A program made the position numbers and the translations under genes. From Serpentinimonas barnesii (GTDB taxonomy: Bacteria > Pseudomonadota > Gammaproteobacteria > Burkholderiales > Burkholderiaceae_C), in the NCBI RefSeq assembly GCF_000696225.1, contig NZ_BAWN01000032.1, positions 33,471-97,470 on the forward strand: DNA of 64,000 nt, given 5' to 3'. The stretch's first letter is position 1. Each line of letters starts with the position of its first letter. The notes beneath the pieces are model-generated. The model made no database searches. It worked only from the letters and a program-made list of their open reading frames with translations, and was not told the origin of the DNA. This document shows, piece after piece, positions 1-8,422 of the stretch.

Positions 1-903
1 CAGCCCCAGCGCCCCCAGCAGCGCCCAGTGCCACACCGCCAGCAGCGCGGCCGGGTTGATCAGCATCCCGATCGAGACAAAAAACAGCCCCAGCAGCACA
101 TCGCGAAAGGGGCGGATGGTGGATTCGATCTGGTGCCGGAATTCGGTCTCGCCCAGCATCATGCCGGCCAGAAAGGCCCCAAAGGCCAGCGACAGCCCCA
201 GGCTGTCGGTAATCGCCGCCGAGGCCAGCGTCACCAGCAGCACCGTGAGCGTGAACAGCTCGGTGGAGCGCCGCACCGCAATGGCGTGAAACAGCGGCCG
301 CAGCAGCCAGCGCCCGGCCAGATAGACCAGCGCAAAAGCCAGCAGCGCCTTGACCAGCGCCCAGCCTAGCGGCTCGGCCAGCGAACCCGCCGCCGCCAGC
401 CCGAGCGCCGGAATGATGATCAGGAACGGCACCGCCGTCACGTCCTGGAACACCGACATCGCCAGCCCCAAGCGGCCGTGGCGGCTGTGTTCTTCGCCCT
501 GATCGCTCAACTGGCGCGCGATGATGGTCGTCGATGACTGGGCAAATACCGCCCCGACGACGAAGGCCGCCGCCCAGGGCAGGCCCAGCGCCCAGCCCGC
601 CAGTGTCACCAGCGCCGTGGTTAAAACCACCTGCCCGGTGCCAAGCCAGAAAACGGTGTGGCGCAGCGCGTAAATCTGCGGCAGCGAGAAGTTCAGCCCG
701 ATGGTAAAGAGCAGGAAAACAATGCCGAACTCGGCCACCAGGCGGATGGTTTCGGTGTGGCTGATCAGGCCCGCCACATAGGGGCCGAGCAGGGCCCCGA
801 CGGCCAGATACCCCAAGCTGGCCGGAATGCCGCTGCGCTGAAACAGCGCCACCACCGCCACCGCAGCGGCCAGCAGCGCCAGCAGTTCGAGCAGCGGCGT
901 CAA
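1..903 (-). CDS. CPA2-family cation:proton antiporter (KefB-like), membrane part only, cut by the window edge
   Basis: This is the N-terminal 301 codons of a leftward gene whose 3' end lies beyond position 1. It encodes a very hydrophobic protein with about nine or ten membrane helices. The QSSTTIIARQLSDQGE and FQDVTAVPFLI stretches match the sodium/hydrogen or glutathione-gated potassium exchanger (CPA2, KefB/KefC) core, which carries K+ or Na+ against protons in the inner membrane. The start is probably TTG at 903, because no ATG or GTG lies upstream in frame before the neighbour's stop at 910-912. Any C-terminal RCK/TrkA nucleotide-binding domain would be outside the window, so the substrate and gating class cannot be decided. 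Confidence 0.85.
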   Translation of the reverse strand, partial: MTPLLELLALLAAAVAVVALFQRSGIPASLGYLAVGALLGPYVAGLISHTETIRLVAEFGIVFLLFTIGLNFSLPQIYALRHTVFWLGTGQVVLTTALVTLAGWALGLPWAAAFVVGAVFAQSSTTIIARQLSDQGEEHSRHGRLGLAMSVFQDVTAVPFLIIIPALGLAAAGSLAEPLGWALVKALLAFALVYLAGRWLLRPLFHAIAVRRSTELFTLTVLLVTLASAAITDSLGLSLAFGAFLAGMMLGETEFRHQIESTIRPFRDVLLGLFFVSIGMLINPAALLAVWHWALLGALGL

Positions 904-909
904 GGCGCT

Positions 910-1575
910 TTAGCGCTTGATCCAGCGGAACACGCGCATCGGCGGCACATTGCGCCACTCCCATTCAAAGCTGGGCTCGCCCATCACCGGGCTGGTGTAA
1001 CTGGCCACGTGGGCGCGGAACTGGTAGGCAACGAAGCGCCCACCCGGAGCCAAATTGGCTTGGATGGCGGCCACGATGCTGTGCGCGACTTCGGTGGGCA
1101 GGGTGGAAAACGGGATGCCCGAAACCACCGCATCGGGTGCCGGCAAGCCCCAGCGTTCTAGGTGATCGCCAATGTCGGCGGCGCTGCCCTCTTGCACCAG
1201 CAGGCGTGGGTCTTGCACGCGCTGGCGCAGCCGGGCGGCGAACTCGGGGTTGAGCTCGATGGCCAGCAGCCGCGCCTGCGGGTTCATGGCGCGCAACAGG
1301 GCGCGTGTGCTGCCGCCGGTGCCAGGGCCGAGCTCGACCACGCAGCGCGCACGCGACAGATCGGTGGCGCGCACCACGCCTTGCTCCAGATAGGGCGAAC
1401 TGGGCACCACCGAAGCCACCGACATCGGCTGCGCCATGAAGCCGCGCAGAAAGGCCAAGGCGTCGGCCAAGCGCGAGTCCTCGCGCGGGGTCGATTCGCT
1501 CTGGCGCTCCTCGAAAGGGTGGCTGGCGGCGACGCTGCGCGGGGGGGCATTGCGTTCTTTGTGGTTGATCGGCAC
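910..1575 (-). CDS. PmtA-like class I SAM-dependent methyltransferase
   Basis: A 221-residue protein with SAM-binding motif I, VELGPGTG, at residues 80-87. The preceding segment FLRGFMAQPMSVASVVPSS resembles rhizobial phospholipid N-methyltransferases (PmtA), which methylate phosphatidylethanolamine toward phosphatidylcholine; similar folds occur in rRNA adenine dimethylases. It starts with GTG, with an AGGAG ribosome site about 6 bases upstream. It lies 6 bases from the antiporter gene, so the two are probably co-transcribed, and it diverges from pstS with the Pho box in the shared intergenic region. Membrane-lipid methylation is an inference from family resemblance; the true substrate is unknown. 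Confidence 0.75.
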   Translation of the reverse strand: MPINHKERNAPPRSVAASHPFEERQSESTPREDSRLADALAFLRGFMAQPMSVASVVPSSPYLEQGVVRATDLSRARCVVELGPGTGGSTRALLRAMNPQARLLAIELNPEFAARLRQRVQDPRLLVQEGSAADIGDHLERWGLPAPDAVVSGIPFSTLPTEVAHSIVAAIQANLAPGGRFVAYQFRAHVASYTSPVMGEPSFEWEWRNVPPMRVFRWIKR

Positions 1576-1731
1576 TGGGGCTCCTGGGAAAAGGTCGAAG
1601 GAAAGGCAAAGCCATGAACCGACGGCTTGGCGACAACGCCGATACTGTAACCCAGCAGCGCTGGCCTTTCATGCAATTGTCACACGAGAATCCTTGGGGG
1701 AAACCACAGGCGGTGACTGGATCCGGCTTGG

Positions 1732-1787
1732 CTGTCGCCGAGTCTTCAAAAGACTGTCACAAAACTGCCATAATTCGAGAATACGAT
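1732..1787 (+). promoter_or_regulatory. Pho box and -10 element of the pst-pho operon
   Basis: Two PhoB half-sites, CTGTCAC at 1754-1760 and CTGCCAT at 1765-1771, lie 11 bases apart with an AAAA spacer, the classical Pho box layout. A weaker half-site, CTGTCGC at 1732-1738, sits exactly 22 bases (two repeat lengths) upstream of the first. A -10-like TACGAT at 1782-1787 follows at the spacing used by PhoB-activated promoters, where PhoB replaces the -35 element. The pstS start codon is at 1824 with GAGGAA as ribosome site. The box is read directly; phosphate-starvation control by the phoB gene of this same operon is inferred. Confidence 0.88.
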
Positions 1788-1823
1788 CGGTCTTGTCTGT
1801 CAACCATCCTTCTGAGGAACCCG

Positions 1824-2864
1824 ATGAAACGCACCTTTCTGAAAACCGTGGCAGCCACCGCCGCGCTGGCCATGACCGGCGGCTTTGCCAAGCTGGCCAC
1901 GGCTTCGACCATCATCACCGGTGCCGGCGCCTCGCTGCCGTTCCCGATTTACTCGCGCTGGGCCGAAGCCTACCAAGCCGCCACCGGTGTGCGTTTGAAC
2001 TACCAGTCGATCGGTTCCTCGGCGGGCGTGCGCCAGATCCGTGCCCGCACCGTGACCTTTGGCGCCACCGACGCGCCCGTGGCGGGCGCCGAGCTCGTGC
2101 GCGACGGCATGGTGCAGTTTCCGGCCATCATCGCCGGCACCGTGCCCATGTTCAACCTCGAAGGCTTCCGCCCAGGCGAAGTGCGCATCACTGGCCCCTT
2201 GTTGGCCGACATGTTCATGGGCCGCATCGTCAACTGGAACGACCCGCGCATTGCCGCCGTCAACCCTGGCCGCACCTTCCCCAATCAGGCCATCACCGTG
2301 GTACACCGCGCCGACGGCTCTGGCACCACCTTCAACTTCACCGAATACCTCGCGGCCGTCAGCCCCGAATGGGCCAGCACCGTGGGCCGGGGTGCCACCG
2401 TGCGTTGGCCAGCCGCTTCTTCGATCGGCGGTCGTGGCAACGAAGGTTTGGCAGCCATCGTGGCCCGCACCCGCGGTGCCATCGGCTACGTGGAATTCTC
2501 GTACGCGCGGCGCAACAACATCCCGCACATGCAGATGCAAAACGCGGCCGGCAACTTCGTGCAGCCCGACGACCGCACCTTCTCCGCTGCTGCGGCCGGT
2601 GTGGACTGGTTCAGCGTGCCGGGCATGGGCGTCTCGATAGTCAATGCCGCAGGTGCCAACGCCTGGCCGATTGCCACCGCTTCCTTCATTCTGATGTACC
2701 GCCAACCGGCCAACGTGGCCGAGAGCAACGCCGTGCTGGCCTTCTTCGACTGGGCCTTCCGCAACGGCGACCAGTTGGCGATTGAGCTCGACTTTGTGCC
2801 CATCCCCGACACCTTGGCCGACGCCATTCGTACCCGTGTTTGGAACCTGATCCAGCGCACCTGA
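1824..2864 (+). CDS. pstS: Phosphate ABC transporter, periplasmic phosphate-binding protein
   Basis: A 346-residue protein. The N-terminal signal MKRTFLKTVAATAALAMTG with a cleavage region near AKLATAS sends it to the periplasm. The mature part begins TIITGAGASLPFPIY and contains the phosphate-pocket segments SIGSSAG and HRADGSGTTF typical of PstS. It captures phosphate and hands it to PstC/PstA. The frame is open further upstream, but ATG 1824 is chosen because it directly precedes the signal peptide and follows a GAGGAA site and the Pho box. It is first in the operon and separated from pstC by a hairpin, which fits the need for more binding protein than permease. Confidence 0.97.
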   Translation: MKRTFLKTVAATAALAMTGGFAKLATASTIITGAGASLPFPIYSRWAEAYQAATGVRLNYQSIGSSAGVRQIRARTVTFGATDAPVAGAELVRDGMVQFPAIIAGTVPMFNLEGFRPGEVRITGPLLADMFMGRIVNWNDPRIAAVNPGRTFPNQAITVVHRADGSGTTFNFTEYLAAVSPEWASTVGRGATVRWPAASSIGGRGNEGLAAIVARTRGAIGYVEFSYARRNNIPHMQMQNAAGNFVQPDDRTFSAAAAGVDWFSVPGMGVSIVNAAGANAWPIATASFILMYRQPANVAESNAVLAFFDWAFRNGDQLAIELDFVPIPDTLADAIRTRVWNLIQRT

Positions 2865-2898
2865 TGTGCACTGGGCCTCAGTGGGGGCCTTGCCCAGC

Positions 2899-2937
2899 AC
2901 CCGCCGCACCGACAAATTCGGTCGGCGGGTCTGTTTT
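2899..2937 (+). terminator. Intrinsic terminator or attenuator between pstS and pstC
   Basis: ACCCGCCG (2899-2906) pairs perfectly with CGGCGGGT (2923-2930). Inside it, ACCGA pairs with TCGGT around a CAAAT loop, with a single bulged C. The tract CTGTTTTTG follows. It lies 35 bases after the pstS stop and about 60 before pstC. Partial termination here would make pstS more abundant than the rest of the operon. Confidence 0.75.
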
Positions 2938-2991
2938 TGTTGAGTATTGATAACAATTGGTGCCCGTTCTACTACCCGCCCAACCTCACCT

Positions 2992-3981
2992 ATGGACCCA
3001 TCCTTTCAGTCTCCCGATATGGGCTCGCCCCATGTGCTTGCCATCGCCCGGCGCCAGCGTTTGCAAGACGCGGTCTTTTACCGACTCTCGCAGGCTTTTG
3101 CCTTGTTGGTGTTGCTGGCGCTGATTGGCATCATTGTTACCCTGTTCATCAATGCCTGGCCGGCCTTCAGAACCTTTGGCATTGCCTTCATCTGGACCGC
3201 CGAGTGGGATGTGGTCAATGAGCAGTTCGGTGCCCTGGTGCCCATTATTGGCACCTTGGCGACCTCGTTCATCGCCATGCTGATCGGGGTGCCGCTGGCT
3301 TTTGGCATTGCGCTGTTTCTGACCGAAACCTGCCCGGTGTGGTTGCGTCGCCCGCTGGGCACGGCGGTCGAGCTGCTGGCGGCCATTCCCTCCATCATTT
3401 ACGGCATGTTTGGCTTGTTTGTGTTTGCGCCCTTGTTTGCCGATTATTTCCAGGTGCCGGTGCAAGAACTAATGGCCGGTATGCCCATCATTGGTTCGAT
3501 CTTTGGCGGCGCCCCGAATGGTCTGGGCATCTTGGCGGCGGGCATTATTTTGTCGTTCATGGTGCTGCCCTACATGGCCGCCGTCACGCGCGACGTGTTC
3601 GAGGTGGTGCCGCAAATTTTGCGCGAATCGGCCTACGGACTGGGCAGCACCACCTCCGAGGTGGTGCGCCATGTGGTGATGCCCTATGCCTTCAAGGGTG
3701 TGGTGGGCGCGGTGATGCTGGGGCTGGGTCGGGCCTTGGGCGAAACCATGGCCGTGACCTTTGTGATCGGCAACGCGCACCGCATACCCGAAACCCTGTT
3801 CGCGCCCGGGGCTTCGATCACTTCCACGCTGGCCAACGAGTTCGCCGAATCGTTTGGAATGCACATGTATACCCTGTTCGCACTCGGATTTTTGCTCTTC
3901 ATGCTCACCTTTGTCGTGTTGGCGCTGGCGCGCTTGCTGATTGCACACGTCGAAGAAGGCAAGGGCAGCAAAGGATACTGA
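2992..3981 (+). CDS. pstC: Phosphate ABC transporter, permease PstC
   Basis: A 329-residue inner-membrane protein with about six to eight helices. The ABC-permease coupling loop is visible as ESAYGLGSTTSEVVRHVVMPYAFKG, just before the GRALGETMAVTFVIGN segment characteristic of PstC. It forms the phosphate channel with PstA. ATG 2992 is used: an ATG-like start further upstream would add a non-conserved arginine-rich leader. The gene is one base apart from pstA, indicating tight co-translation. Expression is expected from the upstream Pho box by read-through of the pstS hairpin. Confidence 0.96.
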   Translation: MDPSFQSPDMGSPHVLAIARRQRLQDAVFYRLSQAFALLVLLALIGIIVTLFINAWPAFRTFGIAFIWTAEWDVVNEQFGALVPIIGTLATSFIAMLIGVPLAFGIALFLTETCPVWLRRPLGTAVELLAAIPSIIYGMFGLFVFAPLFADYFQVPVQELMAGMPIIGSIFGGAPNGLGILAAGIILSFMVLPYMAAVTRDVFEVVPQILRESAYGLGSTTSEVVRHVVMPYAFKGVVGAVMLGLGRALGETMAVTFVIGNAHRIPETLFAPGASITSTLANEFAESFGMHMYTLFALGFLLFMLTFVVLALARLLIAHVEEGKGSKGY

Positions 3982-3982
3982 T

Positions 3983-4837
3983 ATGGAATTTAACCAAGCC
4001 CTCTACAACAGCCGGCGCCGCAAAAATGCCGCCATCATGGGTTTTTCGATGGTGGCCTCAGTCATAGGCCTGTCGATTCTGCTGTGGATTTTGTACGTGC
4101 TGTTTTCCAATGGCTTTTACGCCATCGACTGGGCACTTTTCACCGAAGACACGCCCGCTCCCGGCACCCCTGGCGGGGGCTTGCGCAATGCCATCGTGGG
4201 CAGCGCAATCATGGTGGGCAGCGCGGTGCTGATTTCCACCCCGATCGGCATTTTGGCTGGCATTTATCTGGCCGAGTTTGGTGACTCCAGCAAAGTCGCC
4301 AGCGTCACGCGCTTCGTCAATGAGGTGATGCTCTCGGCCCCATCGGTGGTGCTGGGCCTCTTTGTATTTGCCGTGATTGTGATGAACATGGGGCATTTTT
4401 CCGGCTATGCCGGCATGGTGGCGCTGTCGTTGATCGCCATTCCGGTGGTCATCAAAACCACCGAAAACATGATGCGCATGATCCCCGGCAGCTTGCGCGA
4501 GGCTGCTTTTGCACTGGGGGCGCCACACTGGAAAGTGGCCATCATGGTGGTGTTGCGCGGTGCCCGCGCCGGCGTCATCACCGGGATCATGCTGGCCTTG
4601 GCGCGCATCAGCGGTGAAACCGCACCGCTGTTGTTCACGGCACTCAACAACCAGTTCTTTACCCTCGACATGAACGGCCCCATGGCCAACCTGCCGGTTT
4701 GGATCTACCACATGGCCATGAGCCCATTTGACAACTGGAACGAGCTGGCTTGGGGTGGAGCGCTGCTGATTACCCTGACCGTGCTGGCCATTAACATCAC
4801 GGCACGCATCGTGTTCCGTGAGCGCGTCAAGGTTTAA
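3983..4837 (+). CDS. pstA: Phosphate ABC transporter, permease PstA
   Basis: A 284-residue inner-membrane permease paired with PstC. It contains the coupling-loop sequence [24 protein letters not shown] and the PstA-type [19 protein letters not shown] segment. About six transmembrane helices can be recognised. It follows the pstC stop by one base and precedes pstB by 26 bases. The length is normal for the family and no defects are visible. Confidence 0.96.
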   Translation: MEFNQALYNSRRRKNAAIMGFSMVASVIGLSILLWILYVLFSNGFYAIDWALFTEDTPAPGTPGGGLRNAIVGSAIMVGSAVLISTPIGILAGIYLAEFGDSSKVASVTRFVNEVMLSAPSVVLGLFVFAVIVMNMGHFSGYAGMVALSLIAIPVVIKTTENMMRMIPGSLREAAFALGAPHWKVAIMVVLRGARAGVITGIMLALARISGETAPLLFTALNNQFFTLDMNGPMANLPVWIYHMAMSPFDNWNELAWGGALLITLTVLAINITARIVFRERVKV

Positions 4838-4863
4838 GGTTTTATATTTCCGAAGATTTCATC

Positions 4864-5640
4864 ATGAGCGAATCCGCAATTGACACCAAAAACGCCATCG
4901 AGGTGCGCAACCTCAATTTTTTCTACGGTGGCTTTCATGCCCTTAAAACCGTCAACCTCGACATCGTCGAAGGCAAGGTCACGGCCTTCATCGGCCCTTC
5001 GGGCTGTGGCAAGTCCACGCTGCTGCGCACCCTCAACCGCATGTACAGCCTCTACCCGGGGCAGCGCGCCGAGGGGACGATCAGCTTTTACGGCCAGAAC
5101 ATTCTGGACCCCAAGCAGGATCTGAACCTGCTGCGTGCGCGCATCGGCATGCTGTTCCAAAAGCCCACGCCGTTCCCGATGTCGATCTACGACAACATCG
5201 CTTTTGGCGTCAAGCTCTACGAAAAGCTCAGCCGCGCCGAAATGGATGAGCGCGTGCAATGGGCCTTGAGCAAGGCTGCGCTTTGGACCGAAGTGAAAGA
5301 CAAGCTCAAACAAAGCGGCCTGAGCCTCTCCGGCGGTCAGCAGCAGCGCCTGTGCATTGCGCGCAGCGTGGCGGTCAAGCCCTCGGTGTTGCTGCTCGAT
5401 GAGCCCACCGCCTCGCTGGACCCGATTTCGACCGGCAAGATCGAAGAGCTGGTGCACGAGCTCAAAAAAGACTACACCATTGCCATCGTGACCCACAATA
5501 TGCAGCAGGCGGCGCGTTGCAGCGATTTCACCGCCTACATGTATTTGGGTGAACTGATGGAATACGGCGCCACCGAGCAGATTTTCTTCAAGCCCAAGCG
5601 CACCGAGACCGAAGACTACATCACTGGAAGGTTTGGTTGA
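4864..5640 (+). CDS. pstB: Phosphate ABC transporter, ATPase PstB
   Basis: A 258-residue cytoplasmic ATPase that energises PstCA. It shows Walker [10 protein letters not shown], the signature [11 protein letters not shown], Walker [14 protein letters not shown] and the H-loop VTHNMQQA. The PstB-specific loop with [14 protein letters not shown] and [14 protein letters not shown] is present. Its stop is followed after two bases by phoU, so import and signalling proteins are made together, as in other Pst-Pho operons. Confidence 0.98.
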   Translation: MSESAIDTKNAIEVRNLNFFYGGFHALKTVNLDIVEGKVTAFIGPSGCGKSTLLRTLNRMYSLYPGQRAEGTISFYGQNILDPKQDLNLLRARIGMLFQKPTPFPMSIYDNIAFGVKLYEKLSRAEMDERVQWALSKAALWTEVKDKLKQSGLSLSGGQQQRLCIARSVAVKPSVLLLDEPTASLDPISTGKIEELVHELKKDYTIAIVTHNMQQAARCSDFTAYMYLGELMEYGATEQIFFKPKRTETEDYITGRFG

Positions 5641-5642
5641 TC

Positions 5643-6344
5643 ATGAGCGACAAACATTTTTCTACGCAGTTCGAATCTGAACTGGCCCACGTCACGGCCC
5701 GCGTGCTCGAAATGGGCGGGGTGGTGGAATCGCAGTTGCGACAATGCATTCACGCGCTGCACCATTTGAGCACCGAATCCACCGGGCAGGTGCTGGAAAT
5801 CGAGAAAAAAGTCAATCTGTTCGAGCTGGAAATCGATCACGAGATCATCTCGATCATGAGCCGGCGCCAGCCCACGGCACGCGATTTGCGCTTGTTGATC
5901 GGCATTTCGCGCGTTATTACCAACCTCGAGCGGGCAGGCGACAAATCGACCCGCATCGCGCGCATGGTTGATAAATTCATTCAGTCGGGGGCGCCGCGTG
6001 CACTGCCCGTCAAGTCGCTCGGTGGCAGCGCCCAGTTGGCGGCCACGCAAATTCACCGTGCGCTCGATGCCTTTGCCCGCCTCGATGTGCAGGAAGCACT
6101 GGCCGTCATCAACGACGACGACCAACTCGATGTCGAGTATGAAGCCTATTTCCGTGAGCTGAGCACCTACATGATGCAGGACTCGCGCCTGATTGGCAGC
6201 AGCATCCACCTGATGTTTCTGGCCAAGGCCATCGAGCGCATTGGCGACTTGGCCAAAAACATCGCCGAGGCCACGATTTACGTGGTCAAGGGGACGGACG
6301 TGCGCCACAGCACCGATGAGGAAAGAAGGTCGGTGCTGCAATGA
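5643..6344 (+). CDS. phoU: Phosphate-specific transport accessory/regulatory protein PhoU
   Basis: A 233-residue, all-helical cytoplasmic protein made of two PhoU repeats. Metal-binding E/DxxxD-type motifs are visible around NLERAGDKSTRIARM and AIERIGDLAKNIAEA. PhoU relays the transport state of PstSCAB to PhoR and represses the Pho regulon when phosphate is plentiful. A TTG two codons earlier is in frame, but ATG 5643 matches the family N-terminus (MSDKHFSTQFE). The stop overlaps the phoB start in an ATGA junction. Confidence 0.97.
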   Translation: MSDKHFSTQFESELAHVTARVLEMGGVVESQLRQCIHALHHLSTESTGQVLEIEKKVNLFELEIDHEIISIMSRRQPTARDLRLLIGISRVITNLERAGDKSTRIARMVDKFIQSGAPRALPVKSLGGSAQLAATQIHRALDAFARLDVQEALAVINDDDQLDVEYEAYFRELSTYMMQDSRLIGSSIHLMFLAKAIERIGDLAKNIAEATIYVVKGTDVRHSTDEERRSVLQ

Positions 6345-7066
6345 GAAAGCTGCCGCGCGTGCTCGTCGTGGAAGACGAGTCGGCGATTGCCGAGCTGATT
6401 GCCGTCAACCTGCGCCACAACGGCTTTGCGCCGACCGTGGTCTATGACGGTGAAGCGGCGCAGCGCGAGGTGGATGCGATCTTGCCCGATGTGATTTTGC
6501 TCGACTGGATGCTGCCCGGTGAAAGCGGGGTGGCGCTGGCCAAGCGCTGGCGCCAGCAAGAGCGCATCAAGACGGTGCCCATCATCATGCTCACCGCGCG
6601 CACCGAAGAGTCCGACAAGGTGCAGGGGCTCGATGCGGGGGCGGATGACTACATCACCAAACCCTTTTCCACGCAGGAGCTGCTGGCGCGCATCCGCGCC
6701 GTGCTGCGCCGCCGCGCCCCGGAAATTGTCAACGACACGGTGCAGTTGGGCGATCTGTCGCTCGACGCCTCGACCTACCGCGTGATGCTCAATGGCAGCG
6801 AACTAAAAGTAGGCCCGACCGAGTTCAAGCTGCTGCACTACCTCATGAAACACCCGGAGCGGGTGCATACGCGCGGCTCCTTGCTGGACCGCATTTGGGG
6901 CGACCATGTGTTCATCGAAGAGCGCACGGTCGATGTGCATGTGAAGCGCCTGCGCGAATCGCTGGGTCTGGCCGGTGCCATGATCGAGACGGTGCGCGGG
7001 GCGGGCTACCGCATTACGTCGCAGGCCGCACCCAGCAAAGCCAAGGGCGACACCGCTGCGGCATGA
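6341..7066 (+). CDS. phoB: Phosphate regulon response regulator PhoB
   Basis: A 241-residue OmpR/PhoB-family regulator. The receiver domain has the acidic pair E11-D12, phospho-acceptor D55 (VILLDWMLPG), T85 and K107. The C-terminal winged helix ends in the recognition-helix region RTVDVHVKRLRESLG and the GYRI wing. Phosphorylated PhoB should bind the Pho box at 1754-1771 and so activate its own operon. The start codon overlaps the phoU stop, and its stop overlaps the phoR start. A short Ala/Lys tail beyond the wing is the only unusual part. Confidence 0.97.
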   Translation: MRKLPRVLVVEDESAIAELIAVNLRHNGFAPTVVYDGEAAQREVDAILPDVILLDWMLPGESGVALAKRWRQQERIKTVPIIMLTARTEESDKVQGLDAGADDYITKPFSTQELLARIRAVLRRRAPEIVNDTVQLGDLSLDASTYRVMLNGSELKVGPTEFKLLHYLMKHPERVHTRGSLLDRIWGDHVFIEERTVDVHVKRLRESLGLAGAMIETVRGAGYRITSQAAPSKAKGDTAAA

Positions 7067-8382
7067 TGCGGCGTCTGCTGGAGCTGCTGGCTTGTACGCT
7101 GACGGTTGGCGTGTTGGCGGCGGCCCTTGTCGAGCCTGACGGCTTGGCGTTGCTCGGCAGCGCCATGGGGGCCTCGCTGTGGTTCGTATTCGACTCGCTG
7201 CGCGCCCGCCGTGTGCTCGATTGGTTGCGCCACGGCAGCGCCGCCGCGCCACCCGCTGCGGTGGGGGTGTGGGCCGAGGTGGTGGAGCGGGCCCGCAAAT
7301 CCTTCAAGACCCTAAACCGCAAGTCGCGCAAGAGCGAGGTGCGTTTGCAAGAGTTCTTGGCCGCCATCCAGGCCTCGCCCATCGGCGTGGTGCTGCTCGA
7401 TAAATCGACCGCCATCGAGTGGAGCAATTTCACCGCCGCCCAGCACCTGGGTTTTGATACCAAGCGCGACCTCAAGCAGCCGATTCGCCATTTGGTGCGC
7501 GATCCGGCCTTCATCGACTACCTGTCACAGGGCGACTACGCCGCCTCGGTCGAGATCGATGGCCGCGACGCCACACCCGGTCACCCGCAGCGCATTTCGA
7601 TCAACCTCTACCTCTACGGCAAGGGGCGGCGCCTGATGCTGACGCGCGAAGTCACGGCGCTGGAACTGGCCGAGGCGATGCGGCGCGATTTTGTGGCCAA
7701 TGTGTCGCACGAAATTCGCACCCCCCTGACGGTGGTGAGCGGCTTCATTGAAACCTTGCTGACCTTGGATCTGCCGGCACCCGAGCGGCGTCAGTACCTC
7801 GAATTGATGGGCACACAAGCCCAGCGCATGCAGAGTTTGGTGAGCGATTTGCTGACGCTTTCGCGCCTCGAAGGCAGCCCGGTGCCCGGTGTGGGCGAAT
7901 GGATCGACACGCAAGCCATGCTGATGCAGGTGGTCAGCGAGGCGCAGGCGCTCTCTGAAGTGCTGGACAGCGGACCGCATCAGGTGCTGGCCCAGGGCGG
8001 CGGCCCAAGGTTCCAGATTGCGGGGGCGCGCCAGGAGCTGCACAGCGCCATGTCCAACCTGGTCAACAATGCGGTGCGCCACACCCCAGCCGGTGCGCAG
8101 GTGCGTGTGGGCTGGTGCCTGAACAGCGATGGAGGGGCCGGGTTTTATGTTAGCGACGACGGCCCCGGCATCGACGCCGAGCACCTGCCGCGCCTGACCG
8201 AGCGCTTTTATCGGGTGGACCGCAGCCGCTCGCGCGAGACCGGCGGCACCGGCTTGGGGTTGGCGATTGTCAAGCACGTGGCGCAGCGCCATGGCGGCCA
8301 GGTGTTGATCGAGAGCGTGCCCGGCCAAGGCTCGACCTTTCGCATCATCTTGCCCCCCAGTCGGGTTTTGAGTGGCGATTAG
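7063..8382 (+). CDS. phoR: Phosphate regulon sensor histidine kinase PhoR
   Basis: A 439-residue membrane-bound kinase. Two N-terminal hydrophobic segments (about residues 5-22 and 28-44) with almost no periplasmic loop are followed by a charged linker and a PAS domain (about 97-195). The HisKA motif NVSHEIRTPL has H216, and the ATPase domain shows NLVNNAVRHTP, SDDGPGI and GGTGLGLAIV. Lack of a periplasmic sensor is normal for PhoR, which senses through PstSCAB/PhoU. ATG 7063 overlaps the phoB stop. The following gene is convergent, so phoR ends the operon. Confidence 0.96.
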   Translation: MMRRLLELLACTLTVGVLAAALVEPDGLALLGSAMGASLWFVFDSLRARRVLDWLRHGSAAAPPAAVGVWAEVVERARKSFKTLNRKSRKSEVRLQEFLAAIQASPIGVVLLDKSTAIEWSNFTAAQHLGFDTKRDLKQPIRHLVRDPAFIDYLSQGDYAASVEIDGRDATPGHPQRISINLYLYGKGRRLMLTREVTALELAEAMRRDFVANVSHEIRTPLTVVSGFIETLLTLDLPAPERRQYLELMGTQAQRMQSLVSDLLTLSRLEGSPVPGVGEWIDTQAMLMQVVSEAQALSEVLDSGPHQVLAQGGGPRFQIAGARQELHSAMSNLVNNAVRHTPAGAQVRVGWCLNSDGGAGFYVSDDGPGIDAEHLPRLTERFYRVDRSRSRETGGTGLGLAIVKHVAQRHGGQVLIESVPGQGSTFRIILPPSRVLSGD

Positions 8383-8422
8383 CCGCTGCTGAGGCTGGTG
8401 GGGGCGGGGGGGCTGCTTGGGC

